A stretch of DNA of 64,000 nucleotides from Natrinema zhouii (GCF_013456555.2 NZ_CP059154.1:2418001-2482000); one strand, 5' to 3'. Counted from the stretch's first letter, positions 9,402 to 19,931 are shown. Notes: generated by a model from the sequence alone, not told the origin. Numbers and translations are program-made.

Positions 9402-10874
9402 ATGACTGACCTTCCTCTCGCACCCGAGAGCGGCTGGGAATCGCTGTATCTCGCGGGTGACTGGATCGATACCGGTGAGCGAGACGCGATCACCGACGAG
9501 GACCCCTTCACGCGCGAGGAGATCGCGAGCGTTCCGGCGGGCACCAAGGACGACGTCGATCGGGCCTACGAGGCCGCGGCCGAGGCACAGGAGTCGTGGG
9601 CCGAGCAGCCGCCCCAGGCTCGAGCGGGCGTGATCAACGCGGCGATCGAGTTCGTCGGTGACCACCGCGAGGAGATCGCGGAGCTGCTGACCGTCGAGAG
9701 CGGGAGCACACCGGTCAAGTGCGAGGCGGAGATCGGGACCGCCCGCGGGATGATGCAGCAGGCGGCGAGCTACCCGTTCCGGATGGACGGCCAGCATATG
9801 GATTCGATTACCCCGGGGAAGGAGAACACGGCCGAGCGGGTACCCGTCGGCGTCGTCGGCGTCATCTCCCCGTGGAACTTCCCGCTGCATCTCTCGATGC
9901 GGGCGGTCGCACCGGCCATCGCGGCCGGGAATTCGGTCGTGCTCAAGCCCGCCTCGAACACGCCCATCACGGGCGGTCTATTGCTCGCGCGGATCTTCGA
10001 GGCGGCCGGCGTGCCGGAGGGGGCCCTCAGCGTCGTCCCCGGCCGCGGCTCCGAAATCGGCGACGCGGTCGCAGACCACGATATTCCGCGGGTGCTCGCG
10101 TTTACGGGTTCGACCGAGATCGGCCAGCGCGTCGCCGAGAAGGCGGCGAGCAACTGTGCGTTGCCCGCGCTCGAACTCGGCGGAAACAACGTCCACGTCG
10201 TCACCGACGGGGCCGACCTCGATCGCGCCGTCGACGGCGGCGTCTTCGGTTCCTTCCTCCACCAGGGCCAGGCCTGCATCTCGATCAACCGCCACCTCGT
10301 CCACGAGTCGCTGTACGACGACTACGTGGACGCGCTCGCCGACCGGACCGCCTCGTTGGCGACCGGCGACCCGTCGGCCGACGAGACGATCATCGGCCCC
10401 ATCATCGACGAGAGCCAGCGCGACCAGATCGTGGGCTACATCGAGGAGTCAGTCGAGGAAGGCGCGACCCTCGAGACGGGTGGTGAGTCGGACGGCCTCG
10501 TCGTCGAACCTACTGTGCTCTCCGACGCCGATAACGACATGGCCGCGGCGGAAAACGAACACTTCGGCCCCGTCGCACCCGTTATCCCCTTCTCGAGCGA
10601 CGCGGAGGCGATCGAGCTGGCGAACGACACCATCCACGGCCTGTCGGGGTCGGTCCACAGCGAAGACCTCGAGCAGGCCCGGCGGATCGCAGACGGGATC
10701 GACACGGGCATGATCCACATCAACGACCAGCCGATCAACGACGAGCCCCACGTCCCCTTCGGCGGGATGAAACAATCCGGCATGGGCCGGTACAACGGCG
10801 AGCAGATCCTCGAGGAAGTGACGACGACGAAGTTGGTCTCGGTCCAGCACGAGCCCCGCGAGTACCCGTTCTAA
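9402..10874 (+). CDS. NAD(P)-dependent aldehyde dehydrogenase
   Basis: A full-length 490-residue ALDH-superfamily enzyme. Visible motifs include ISPWNFPLHLS and VLKPASNTP (cofactor site), FTGSTEIGQ, the general-base glutamate in ALELGGNN, and the catalytic cysteine in HQGQACIS. It oxidises an aldehyde to a carboxylate in the cytoplasm. The sequence is closest in style to benzaldehyde/vanillin-type ALDHs (ELGGNN rather than ELGGKN, NDTIHGLSGSVHS), so an aromatic or medium-chain aldehyde is plausible. The following small membrane gene is convergent. Confidence 0.92.
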   Translation: MTDLPLAPESGWESLYLAGDWIDTGERDAITDEDPFTREEIASVPAGTKDDVDRAYEAAAEAQESWAEQPPQARAGVINAAIEFVGDHREEIAELLTVESGSTPVKCEAEIGTARGMMQQAASYPFRMDGQHMDSITPGKENTAERVPVGVVGVISPWNFPLHLSMRAVAPAIAAGNSVVLKPASNTPITGGLLLARIFEAAGVPEGALSVVPGRGSEIGDAVADHDIPRVLAFTGSTEIGQRVAEKAASNCALPALELGGNNVHVVTDGADLDRAVDGGVFGSFLHQGQACISINRHLVHESLYDDYVDALADRTASLATGDPSADETIIGPIIDESQRDQIVGYIEESVEEGATLETGGESDGLVVEPTVLSDADNDMAAAENEHFGPVAPVIPFSSDAEAIELANDTIHGLSGSVHSEDLEQARRIADGIDTGMIHINDQPINDEPHVPFGGMKQSGMGRYNGEQILEEVTTTKLVSVQHEPREYPF

Positions 10875-10889
10875 TGCCACGAGCGGTGC

Positions 10890-11144
10890 TCACTGGAAGA
10901 GCGTTAACAGCCGCCCCCAGCTCCAGATCACGAGCCAGACTGCGAGGAGAACGAACAGGAGATACAGCGGCAACATGTCCACGGCGACTCCGCGGGCGAC
11001 GATGGCCTCGAGCAGCCCGCGCCGAGCCAGGAGTACACCCATCGCTGCGATCAGCAGCGAACTGGCGGCGATGGCGACCGCCGTTCGGTTGGTCGCGATT
11101 CGCGATCCCTCGCCGTCTCGATCCGCGGTCCGTTGGTCGTTCAT
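10890..11144 (-). CDS. Two-helix small membrane protein
   Basis: Eighty-four residues: a polar N-terminal 20 residues, then two hydrophobic helices (TAVAIAASSLLIAAMGVLLA and MLPLYLLFVLLAVWLVIWSW). No family is recognised. It ends 15 nt from the stop codon of the aldehyde dehydrogenase, in convergent orientation. Confidence 0.6.
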   Translation of the reverse strand: MNDQRTADRDGEGSRIATNRTAVAIAASSLLIAAMGVLLARRGLLEAIVARGVAVDMLPLYLLFVLLAVWLVIWSWGRLLTLFQ

Positions 11145-11285
11145 CGCTCAGTTACAGAACGTCCCTGCTCCGGTGAAACGGTTGTACCTGCGCGTTCCGG
11201 TCCGACGGGGGTCACGGACGAAACTGATTGAGACATGAGTGCTCAGTACAAGGGATCTACGTATCACTTCGGACCGGCCAACCGG

Positions 11286-11424
11286 CGTGCGGTGGCGCGT
11301 GCTTGAGGCCGACCGAACGTAGTGAGGGCGGCCGATGACACTGCGTGAGGGATGAGTGAGCGCCGCGAGGCGCGAACGAATCGGTTGGGGAGGGCGTGGC
11401 GATCCCCTATTGCCATGATAGCAG
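11286..11424 (+). repeat. Interspersed repeat, copy 2 (139 bp)
   Basis: Starts CGTGCGGTGGCGCG, carries GAACGTAGTGAG and GAGGGATGAGTGAGCG words, then GGTTGGGGAGGGCGTGG, and ends ATTGCCATGATAGCAG. It has the same ends as copies 1 and 3, here in the opposite orientation. It occupies the 455-nt gap before the lipoprotein gene; the rest of that gap holds the lipoprotein promoter. Confidence 0.75.
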
Positions 11425-11599
11425 GACGGTTAATCTCCCACAACCCCATCAAAACCGACTGCTCCATTCACTAGGTACAGGTACCGATCGCTGTGACTAT
11501 CGACTGACGATTCACGTCGCTGTTCCTCCATTCACTCCCCCTAATAAAAACGAAGGAACGGTGAATTTATCAATGGTGTCAATCTATCAATTATTGTCT

Positions 11600-12523
11600 A
11601 TGAATCGTCGAACCTATGTGGTCTCCGCTGGGGTTGGCGTCTCGTCCCTCCTCGCAGGCTGTCTGAGCGACGCCTCGAGCGATGAAAACAGTGGTCCCGA
11701 TGACTCCACGAATGACAATGAGAACGACGACGGGTCCGACGGTGAGACCGGACCGGGCCCGAACTCCGCCATCGACGCGTATCTCGACGCGGCCGAAGCC
11801 GAGGACACCGACGCGTTGCTCGAGGTCGTCCACAATTCGAGTCCGCTGTACGCCCTATACGAGGACCCCGAGTGGGAGTTCGAATCCGGCGAGTTCGACG
11901 GCCGGGAGAACATCGAGACGGAGCTCATCACCGAGGACGGGTCCGTCGCGGACATTCTCGAGTTGGAAGGGGCCTCGTTCTGGTTTGACGAGGGGAAACT
12001 CGAGTCGGAGATCGGTAACGAGGACATTGCACTGGTCCGCGCCGAGTTAGCGGATCAGGAGGCCGCCGACGAATCCGGCATCTGGGTTCTCGTGACCGAA
12101 GACGACGAGTGGACGGTCTTCTGGGTCGGCGGCGAAGACGACACGCCCGACGATCCCGAAGCCGCGTTCAAAGACCCCATCGAGGACGCGGACAACGACG
12201 TCATCGACGAAATCGAATGGGACGTCGACCCGAACGAGGCTTCCGACGGATTCGATCCCGAAACGACGGACTTCGCTCGAGTCCACTTCACGGACTCGCC
12301 CGGACTCGAGGCCGAGACAGTCCGACTCGAGTCGACGATCGCTGGCGCGGAATTCGAACTGTACAACGACGAGTCGGGCGGTGCCTTGTCGACATGGGCC
12401 GATAGCTGGGTCACCGTCCAGTTCGATCCGAACGGGGACCAGATCGTCGTGACTGCAATCGAGGACGGCACCGAGACGATCGTCCACCGGGAACACTACG
12501 AGCCGACTGGCAGTTCGAACTGA
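11600..12523 (+). CDS. Tat-exported lipoprotein of unknown function
   Basis: A 307-residue secreted lipoprotein. The N-terminus has a twin-arginine motif (MNRRTYVVS), a hydrophobic stretch and a lipobox LLAGC near residue 20, typical of haloarchaeal Tat lipoproteins anchored outside the cell membrane. A low-complexity Asp/Ser/Asn linker (to about residue 55) follows. Residues 60-165 resemble an NTF2/SnoaL-like fold (AIDAYLDAAEAEDTDALLEVVH), and the last ~100 residues read like a beta-rich domain. The open frame extends upstream to 11396, but the signal peptide fixes the start at ATG 11600. A TATA-like AATTTATC (11564-11571) lies about 30 nt upstream. Confidence 0.8.
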   Translation: MNRRTYVVSAGVGVSSLLAGCLSDASSDENSGPDDSTNDNENDDGSDGETGPGPNSAIDAYLDAAEAEDTDALLEVVHNSSPLYALYEDPEWEFESGEFDGRENIETELITEDGSVADILELEGASFWFDEGKLESEIGNEDIALVRAELADQEAADESGIWVLVTEDDEWTVFWVGGEDDTPDDPEAAFKDPIEDADNDVIDEIEWDVDPNEASDGFDPETTDFARVHFTDSPGLEAETVRLESTIAGAEFELYNDESGGALSTWADSWVTVQFDPNGDQIVVTAIEDGTETIVHREHYEPTGSSN

Positions 12524-12607
12524 ACCCGAAACGCGTCGATTTCAGCCGACTCAATCGTTCACATTCCAGATAACACAACCGGCGCTCAGAACGTGTTTGC
12601 GGTGACA

Positions 12608-12694
12608 TGCGAGGGCTGGGATTCGAACCACGGGAAGACGGTCGCTCACTCCGTTCGCGCTGCGACTTCCCTGATTCAAATCCCGCGTCTCGCA
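12608..12694. repeat. Palindromic element with tRNA-3'-end-like arms
   Basis: An 87-bp imperfect inverted repeat. The left arm reads TGCGAGGGCTGGGATTCGAA then GGGAAG. The right arm, on the opposite strand, reads TGCGAGacgcGGGATTTGAA then GGGAAG. Both resemble the T-arm plus acceptor 3' half of the neighbouring tRNA-Leu (complement of TGCGAGGGTTGGGATTTGAA at 12726). The centre holds a GAACGGAGTGAGCG word. It lies at the 3' side of tRNA-Leu. Confidence 0.65.
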
Positions 12695-12725
12695 GACACG
12701 ACTCTCACTGTCGTTCGAGTCGGTA

Positions 12726-12809
12726 TGCGAGGGTTGGGATTTGAACCCAAGGACCCCTACGGGAGCGGGTCTTAAGCCCACCGCCGTTGGCCTGCTTGGC
12801 TACCCTCGC
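12726..12809 (-). tRNA. tRNA-Leu (UAA)
   Basis: Read on the minus strand from 12809 to 12726: acceptor GCGAGGG pairs with CCCTCGC and is followed by discriminator A. The D arm is present, and the anticodon loop CTTAAGA gives anticodon UAA. There is a long class II variable arm (CCCGCTCCCGTAGGGG) and a T loop TTCAAAT. The length is 84 nt. No CCA is encoded and no intron is seen. Confidence 0.95.
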
Positions 12810-12888
12810 GCAGAAGTGCACTCGAGCGTTGTCCCGGGTCGGGGATGTGCGTTTCGGTGTGCGCCCGTGGGCCTCCCGTCTCGAGTCC

Positions 12889-13227
12889 TTACCAGTCGAC
12901 GCTCAGCGTACCGTCACCGTGGGGATCCGGTGCGATCTCCTCGTCGGTCCGGCGGTCGACGACGTGGATGCAGCCGTCGTCTTTCTTCGCCGGGCAGACT
13001 TCGGCGGCGCGGACGTTGTGTTCGAGGTCGTCTTCGCCGAAGAAGTACTCGTTCGGTTGGGCCATGCCCGACGCGATGGACATCTCCCAGTTGTCGCTGA
13101 CCTCGGCGCACTTGCCCGCGCCGAAGCACTTGTTGGCCTCGAAGATGATCTTGTAGGGCTTCTCCTCGATCGGCGGCGCGTCGCTCGAGCCGACGTCGCT
13201 GGCGCGCTGAATGCCGTCGTCGCTCAT
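12889..13227 (-). CDS. Single-cluster ferredoxin
   Basis: A 112-residue acidic ferredoxin of the [3Fe-4S]/[4Fe-4S] single-cluster type. The cluster loop is NKCFGAGKCAEV (two cysteines five apart) with the distal AAEVCPAKK Cys-Pro; an extra cysteine sits shortly after (DDGCIHVV). This three-ligand pattern resembles ferredoxins that serve cytochrome P450s and other oxygenases rather than the plant-type 2Fe-2S ferredoxins that are abundant in halophiles. It probably carries single electrons in the cytoplasm. The partner is not identifiable from context, and it is on the same strand as the SDR gene upstream. Confidence 0.85.
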   Translation of the reverse strand: MSDDGIQRASDVGSSDAPPIEEKPYKIIFEANKCFGAGKCAEVSDNWEMSIASGMAQPNEYFFGEDDLEHNVRAAEVCPAKKDDGCIHVVDRRTDEEIAPDPHGDGTLSVDW

Positions 13228-13297
13228 TGTGTATTCGTTCGGCCGCGTGGTCTTTCGCGTTACGGTTGGCGCGAGTAATTGAGCGCTGTCCCTGGCC

Positions 13298-14248
13298 CTA
13301 CGCTGGCACCTCCTCTTTCGGCTCTGGCAGATCGTACGTGACGCCGGTCAGTTCTTCCGAGACGGCCCACAACCGACGGGCTGTCTCCTCGTCGTACGAT
13401 CGATCCGATGAGGCCTGTCGCTCGGGCGTGCCGCGCATGTTCTGGAAGCCACCGGGGCCGTAGTACGCGCCGCCCTCGGCCTCCGGCGCGGTCGCGGCAT
13501 AGAGCGTCGGGAGCGCGCCCATCTCGGCCGACTGCGCGACGACCGTGTTCATCAGTTTCATCGCCGCCATCTGGAGGCGACTCCCGCTCTGTTCGGGCCC
13601 GCGCAGCTGTAGCTGGGTGTTCGCGTAGCCCGGATGCACTGCCATACTCTGGGCGTTCATATCCGCAGTGAGGAATCGGCGCTCGAGTTCGTATGCGAAT
13701 AGGACGTTCGCCAGCTTCGACTGGGCGTAGGCGTCCCACTTGTCGTAGGACTCCTCGTGCTGCAGGTCGTCGAAGTCGATCTCGCCGCTCTCGTGAACGC
13801 CGCTCGAGACGGTGACGACCCGCGCGGGCTCCTCCTCGTCGGTCGCCAGGTTCTCGAGCACCAGGCCGGTCAGCGCGAAGTGACCGAGATGGTTGACGCC
13901 GAACTGGGTCTCGAACCCGTCCGTAGTCTCCGAGCGCGGGATCGCCATGACCCCCGCGTTGTTGATCAGCACGTCGATTTCCACGTCCTCGAGCCGCTCC
14001 GCGAAGGAACGAACGGACTCGAGGGCTGCCAGATCGCACTCCTCGACGCGGAGGTCGGCGTCGGGGACGTCCTCGCGGACATCGTCGGCCGCGTCCTCGC
14101 CGCGCTCGGTGCTCCGCGTCGCCATGATCACCGTCGCGCTGTTGCGCGCGAGTTCGCGGGTGGCCTCGAGGCCGATGCCGCTGTTCGCGCCCGTGATGAC
14201 GATCGTTCGTCCGTCCTGATCGGGAATGTCGTCGGCTGTCCAGTCCAT
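13298..14248 (-). CDS. Short-chain dehydrogenase (retinol dehydrogenase/protochlorophyllide reductase-like)
   Basis: A 316-residue SDR: cofactor motif TGANSGIGLEA near residue 19, NNAGV near 96, catalytic Ser in VTVSSG, and YAQSK with catalytic Tyr/Lys around 170. The 316-residue length and an ATRSTERGE segment with Arg after beta-2 (suggesting NADPH preference) place it with retinol dehydrogenase/WWOX-like SDRs often annotated as oxidoreductases. The substrate is unknown. It is followed on the same strand by the ferredoxin gene, 70 nt downstream. Confidence 0.88.
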   Translation of the reverse strand: MDWTADDIPDQDGRTIVITGANSGIGLEATRELARNSATVIMATRSTERGEDAADDVREDVPDADLRVEECDLAALESVRSFAERLEDVEIDVLINNAGVMAIPRSETTDGFETQFGVNHLGHFALTGLVLENLATDEEEPARVVTVSSGVHESGEIDFDDLQHEESYDKWDAYAQSKLANVLFAYELERRFLTADMNAQSMAVHPGYANTQLQLRGPEQSGSRLQMAAMKLMNTVVAQSAEMGALPTLYAATAPEAEGGAYYGPGGFQNMRGTPERQASSDRSYDEETARRLWAVSEELTGVTYDLPEPKEEVPA

Positions 14249-14332
14249 ACGCGCTCTATGCCGTCTGTCCCTAAATGGGTGCGCCGTGGTGCGTCCGGCA
14301 GGCGCTCAATCGGGACGGGCGAGACGGGGGTA

Positions 14333-17300
14333 CTACTCCCGCTCTTGGGCGGCGGGCAGCGTCAACGAGAACGTCGCGCCCTCGCCGGGCTCGGAGTCGA
14401 CCCAGATCTCGCCGCCGTGGCGTTCGACGATGCGTTCACTGAGCGCGAGTCCGATGCCCGTCCCCTCGTACTCCTCGCGGCTGTGGAGTCGATCGAAGAT
14501 GGTGAACACTCGATCCTGATCGGCCGGATCGATCCCGATCCCTTCGTCGCGGACCGAGATCACCCACTCGTCGTCCCGTCGATCGGCACCGACGTGGACT
14601 CGAGCCGGCTCGTCGCCGCTGTACGTGATCGCGTTACTCAGCAGGTTCTGCAGGACCTGTCGCAACTGGCTGGCGTCGCCCTCGACGCGGGGCAGGTCGT
14701 CGACGGTGATCTCGGCATCGTTCTCCTCGATCTGTATCTGGAGGTCCTCGCGGACGTTCTCGAACACCGCATTCAGGTCCGTCGGCTCGAGCGGAGCGCC
14801 CTGCGTTTCGACTCGGGAGTACTCGAGCAGGCCATCGATCATCTCGCGCATCCGTTCGGCCCCGTCGACGGCGTACGCAAGGAACTCCTCGCCGTCCTCG
14901 TCGAAGGCGTCGCCGTAGCGGTTCTCGAGTAACGTCAGGTAGCTCGTGACCATCCGCAGCGGTTCCTGCAGGTCGTGGGAGGCCGCGTACGCGAACTGCT
15001 CCAGTCGCTCGTTCGATTCCTCGAGCTTTCGCTGATACTCCCGGCGCTCCGTGACGTCCTGCACCACGACCATGCCCGCGAAGATTTCGTCGTCGCCGTT
15101 CCTGACGGGGAGCGTGTGGGCGTACAGGTGACGGTCGTACCGTTCGACTTCGAAGGAGTTCGCCTCTCCGTCGAGGGCCGCGTGAAAGTACGGCTCGATC
15201 TCGTCGGCCAGGTGGTCCGGATGGAGCTCGTCTATGCTGCTCCCGACGCGGTCTTCCCTGGCAATGCCGACCTCATCGAGGAGTTGCCCGCCTACGGCCG
15301 TGTACGCGAGCTCCTCGTCGAAGAGGCCGACCGCGCCCTCGGGGAAGTTCTCCACGAGTGTCCGGTAACGGCGTTCGGACTCCTCGAGCCGGCGTTCCCG
15401 GGCCTTCCGCTCGCTGATGTCCCGGACGATGCCGACACGGTGCCACCGACTGTCGTCTTCGGGCAGCATCGCGAAGGTCCCCTCGACGGGAAGCGTCTCG
15501 CCGTCCGCCGTCCGAAGCTCGGCTTCGATCGAGGGCCACTCGACGTCCGAAGCCGCAGTGGCGGCTTCCAGTTCAGCGACCTGCCCGGCTACCACGTCGT
15601 CGACGACCGCGGACGCATCGGTGCCGACGAGTTCGTCGGGGGCGTAGCCGAGCATCTCGGCGTACGTCTCGTTGACCATGGTAAACCGTCGGTCCTCGTC
15701 GACGACGTAGACGCCGTCGTTGACGACCTCGACGATCGTCTCGTAGCGCTCGAGGTCGTTCTCTCGCTCGACCTGCTCGGTCACGTCCTGTGCGAAACTC
15801 AGCCCGGCGAAGATGTCTCCGTCGCCGTCGCGGAGCGGTGTCGCCCAGACGCGCCAGTTTCGGCCGCCGAACTCCGTCTCGATACTGCCGGTTTCGCCGT
15901 CCTCGACGGCCGCTCGGAACAGCGGCTCGAGGTCCGCGACCGTTTCGTCGGGGAAGACGTCCGGCATTCGGTTCCCCTCGACTTGGTCCGCTGGCGGGAG
16001 CGTCTCGCCGACCATGGCACCCTCGGTCAGCGTGTACGTGAGGTCGCGGTCGTAGACGCCGACGGCACCGTTCGGGAAGTGCTGGGCCAGCGCCCGGTAG
16101 CGGCGCTCGGACTCCTCGAGTTGGCGCTCGTACTCGCGGCGTTCGGTGATGTCCTGGGACATCCCGATCGCGCCGAAGACCGCGCCGTCGTCGTCGCGGA
16201 CCGGGATGGTCTGCATATCGTAGATACGACCGCTCGACGACAGTTCGAACGCACTGGCCTCGCCCTCGAGTGCGGCCTCGTAGCGCGGGACGAGCTCGGT
16301 CGCTAACGCCGGCGGCAGCACCGCCTCGAGCGGTTCACCCTCGAGTTCCGCGACTGTGGCATCGGCGGCCTCGAGGGGGGTACCGCCGACCGTCTGATAG
16401 CACAGGTCCTCGTCGACGAGGGCGACGGCCCCGTTCGGAAAGTGTTCGACCAGCGTCCGGTAGCGGCGCTCGGACTCCTCGAGTTCTCGTTCGCGCACGC
16501 GGCGCTCCGTAACGTCGCGGAAATAGACGGAGAGACCGGTCGCCGACGGGTAGGCACGCACCTCGAACCACGCGTCGAGCGGCTCGGGGTAGTACTCCTC
16601 GAACGAGACGGTCTCCTGTTCGGACATCGCCCGTTCGTATTTCGATTTGAACGCCCGTTCGCTGGCTTCGGGGAACTCCGCCCAGACTTCCGTGCCGACC
16701 AGCTCTCGCCCGTCGGGGTTGATCAGTTCGTGTGCGCGCTCGTTGAGGTAGGTGAACCGCCACTCTTCGTCGAGCGCGAAGAAGGCGTCCGAGATCCGGT
16801 CGAACAGCTCCTCGCGTTCGGCGTGTGCCCGCTCGTTTTCGACGGCCGAGGCGAGGACGTCTGCAACGCGTCCCACGAAGTCGGCGTCGGACTCGGTGAA
16901 CGCTCGCCGTTCGGTCGCGTACGTCTCGAGGACGCCCCACGGCCCGTCGACCGTGCTAATCGGGACGCTGATACCGCTCACGATGTTGAGATCGGTGATC
17001 GACGCCGAATCGTTTGTCCGCTCGTCAGCACGCAAGTCGTCGACGACGACCGGCTCCTCGGCGGGGGAGGACTCCGCCGGCCGGGAGTCTCGGCCCAATA
17101 CGACGGTCGCGTTCCCAACGGCCCCTGCCGTGCAGCCGACGCCCGCTCTGCAGACGCCCTCCGTCCCGTCCGGCAATCGCTCGAGGACGACGCAGTATTC
17201 GGTATCCAACGTCTCGGCGACGGCGGCCGTCGCATCGCGATAGAGTCTCTTGATATCGGTCCCCGCCAGCGCCTGCTGGCTCAATTCGGTGATGATCTCC

Positions 17301-17365
17301 TGTCGGCGAAGACGCGCGTGGAGATCCGCATCAGTCGGCGAAGACGCTCCCATTCGACAGCCCAT
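14333..17365 (-). CDS. GAF and multi-PAS sensor histidine kinase
   Basis: A soluble 1010-residue sensor kinase. Order: GAF (about 25-180), then five PAS units at the segments ISDAFFALDEEW, EHFPNGAVALVDEDL, QHFPNGAVGVYDRDL, EVVNDGVYVVDEDRR and ENFPEGAVGLFDEEL. These are joined by RERELEESERRYRTL-type linker helices. HisKA follows with the phospho-accepting His797 in SHDLQEPLR, then HATPase (NLLSNAITY, DEGIGID, GTGIGLAL). No membrane span or receiver domain is present. PAS units 2, 3 and 5 are clearly duplicates of each other. Such bacteriophytochrome-like kinases sense redox, light or ligands. The open frame extends to 17581 but overlaps the cyclophilin gene, so the start is ATG 17365 (or 17353). 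No response regulator is adjacent. Confidence 0.9.
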   Translation of the reverse strand: MGCRMGASSPTDADLHARLRRQEIITELSQQALAGTDIKRLYRDATAAVAETLDTEYCVVLERLPDGTEGVCRAGVGCTAGAVGNATVVLGRDSRPAESSPAEEPVVVDDLRADERTNDSASITDLNIVSGISVPISTVDGPWGVLETYATERRAFTESDADFVGRVADVLASAVENERAHAEREELFDRISDAFFALDEEWRFTYLNERAHELINPDGRELVGTEVWAEFPEASERAFKSKYERAMSEQETVSFEEYYPEPLDAWFEVRAYPSATGLSVYFRDVTERRVRERELEESERRYRTLVEHFPNGAVALVDEDLCYQTVGGTPLEAADATVAELEGEPLEAVLPPALATELVPRYEAALEGEASAFELSSSGRIYDMQTIPVRDDDGAVFGAIGMSQDITERREYERQLEESERRYRALAQHFPNGAVGVYDRDLTYTLTEGAMVGETLPPADQVEGNRMPDVFPDETVADLEPLFRAAVEDGETGSIETEFGGRNWRVWATPLRDGDGDIFAGLSFAQDVTEQVERENDLERYETIVEVVNDGVYVVDEDRRFTMVNETYAEMLGYAPDELVGTDASAVVDDVVAGQVAELEAATAASDVEWPSIEAELRTADGETLPVEGTFAMLPEDDSRWHRVGIVRDISERKARERRLEESERRYRTLVENFPEGAVGLFDEELAYTAVGGQLLDEVGIAREDRVGSSIDELHPDHLADEIEPYFHAALDGEANSFEVERYDRHLYAHTLPVRNGDDEIFAGMVVVQDVTERREYQRKLEESNERLEQFAYAASHDLQEPLRMVTSYLTLLENRYGDAFDEDGEEFLAYAVDGAERMREMIDGLLEYSRVETQGAPLEPTDLNAVFENVREDLQIQIEENDAEITVDDLPRVEGDASQLRQVLQNLLSNAITYSGDEPARVHVGADRRDDEWVISVRDEGIGIDPADQDRVFTIFDRLHSREEYEGTGIGLALSERIVERHGGEIWVDSEPGEGATFSLTLPAAQERE

Positions 17366-17477
17366 AGTAGCGCGGGTGATAAAACGTCTCGGTCGCTCAC
17401 GGCGTCGATACGGACAGTCACGTCGCTCAGGAAACATGCCGCAGAAACGGTAGTTTGCGCCTCGAACACCGCTCGAG

Positions 17478-17983
<506 letters not shown>

Positions 17984-17987
<4 letters not shown>

Positions 17988-18127
17988 CCCTCCGCTCGCA
18001 GTCGCATCGACTGGCGACTCGTTCCCGTCGGGTCCGTTTCTTCCGCATCGTCCGAATTATCGCCCGCGCAACCGGCGAGCGGCAGGGCGAGACTCGAGGC
18101 GGCTCCGGCCAGTAGCGTTCGTCGATA
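17984..18127 (-). pseudogene. Decayed Tat-lipoprotein signal upstream of cyclophilin copy 1
   Basis: Forty-seven codons in a frame shifted by one relative to the cyclophilin, ending in a TGA that overlaps the cyclophilin ATG. The translation has a Tat-like double arginine and lipobox (RRTLLAGAASSLALPLAGC), then an Asp/Glu linker ([13 protein letters not shown]). In the cyclophilin's own frame the DNA just before ATG 17987 reads as a natural linker ([12 protein letters not shown]). A single-base indel around the DPTG codons would join the two into a lipoprotein. No ATG, GTG or TTG start precedes the signal in its frame. It may be a relic or a sequence error. Confidence 0.6.
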
Positions 18128-18259
18128 GCAGGTGATACCGCCTGTGGGCGTGGCACCGAAGTAACTATATCGGATTTACTATCGGTGCTGGCTGGTATAT
18201 CGCGCTCGTGTCGAGCGTCCGAACCGCCGGAAAATCGTCCGCGATAGTCGATCGACGCG

Positions 18260-18778
<519 letters not shown>

Positions 18779-18929
18779 ATCCTCCGAGACGGCAGGACGA
18801 GTGAAAACGGTAGTGGTCTCGAGTCGGCGACCGCTGAGCCCGCATCCACCGATCCATCGGGCGACGGGACGGTCACGTCTGCCGGCGGCCGGCCGCAGGT
18901 ACATACCGCGGGACGTGAAATGTCCGGAC

Positions 18930-19901
18930 ATGAGCGAGGGCACGCACACGGCTGAACAGGTAACGCTCGCACGGTTGCCGTCGGGAGTCGAACTGACGAC
19001 CACGGTCCACACCTATCGCGGCGACGAATCGGGCCCGACGCTGTACGTGCAGGCGGCCCAGCACGGCCGCGAAATCAACGGGACCGAAGTCCTCCGGCGA
19101 TTCCACGAGCGACTCCCCCTCGAGTCGCTATCGGGGACCGTGATCGCCGTCCCCGTCGCGAACCCGCTCACCTTCGATCGCGTCTCCTACACGACGCCGG
19201 AACAGCTCGATAGCATCAACCCCAACATGAACCGCATCTGGCCGGGCGACAGCGACGGGAGCCTCCACCAGCGTATGGCAGCCCGCCTCTGGGAGTTCGT
19301 CACGGCGGCCGACGCTCTCGTCGATCTTCATACGGGGAGCCCCAATATGCTTCCCCACGTCGTCTATCGCGAGGACGACGAGCGCTCCCGTCGCCTCGCG
19401 GAGTCATTCGGAACGGGTCTGCTGCTGTCCGAACAGGCCGACGAGGACGCCCCGGACGAGTGGCACCACCGCGGCTTCGCGGGCAAGCTTCGCGTCGCGA
19501 CTGCCGCGGAGGGAATCCCGTCGATCACGCCCGAACTCGCCCACAACAAACAGATCCTCGAGGACGTCGTCAAAGAGGGGGTCGAGGGCCTCCTCGACGT
19601 CTGTCGGTACCTCGGCCTCCTTCCCGGTGACGTCCCCGAACGCGATCAGATCGTCGCCCGGAATCACCTCGGACAGGTCACCGCCGACGACTCCGGACTC
19701 TTCCGTCCGAACCCGTCGCTCGAGGTCGGCGAGTCCGTCTCCGAGGGAGCGGCGATCGGTACGGTCTATCACCCGACGACGTACGAGGCGCTTCACGAGG
19801 CCCGCGCGGATCGAGACGGGGTGCTCTACGCGCTCACCCGCGAGGCGACCGTGACCGCGGGCGACCAGCTCGCGAGCGTGGCGCTGGTCCGCGAGGAATG
19901 A
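18930..19901 (+). CDS. Succinylglutamate desuccinylase/aspartoacylase (AstE/AspA) family protein
   Basis: A 323-residue M14-like zinc deacylase. The metal site is seen as [12 protein letters not shown] (His and Glu ligands near residues 45-49) and a later His in [18 protein letters not shown] supplies the C-terminal catalytic Glu region, and the last ~90 residues form the beta-rich domain common to AstE/AspA enzymes. It would remove an acyl group from an N-acyl amino acid; the exact substrate is unknown. I start at ATG 18930 ([10 protein letters not shown]) because the upstream open frame is Arg/Pro-rich and overlaps the divergent cyclophilin. Confidence 0.85.
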   Translation: MSEGTHTAEQVTLARLPSGVELTTTVHTYRGDESGPTLYVQAAQHGREINGTEVLRRFHERLPLESLSGTVIAVPVANPLTFDRVSYTTPEQLDSINPNMNRIWPGDSDGSLHQRMAARLWEFVTAADALVDLHTGSPNMLPHVVYREDDERSRRLAESFGTGLLLSEQADEDAPDEWHHRGFAGKLRVATAAEGIPSITPELAHNKQILEDVVKEGVEGLLDVCRYLGLLPGDVPERDQIVARNHLGQVTADDSGLFRPNPSLEVGESVSEGAAIGTVYHPTTYEALHEARADRDGVLYALTREATVTAGDQLASVALVREE

Positions 19902-19931
19902 GTCGAAACCGGTGGTTGCCCAATGGCCGAT

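Noticed and set aside
12601..12700. A second tRNA gene beside tRNA-Leu
   Set aside because: Only T-arm/acceptor-like arms are present, arranged as a palindrome; there is no anticodon or D arm.
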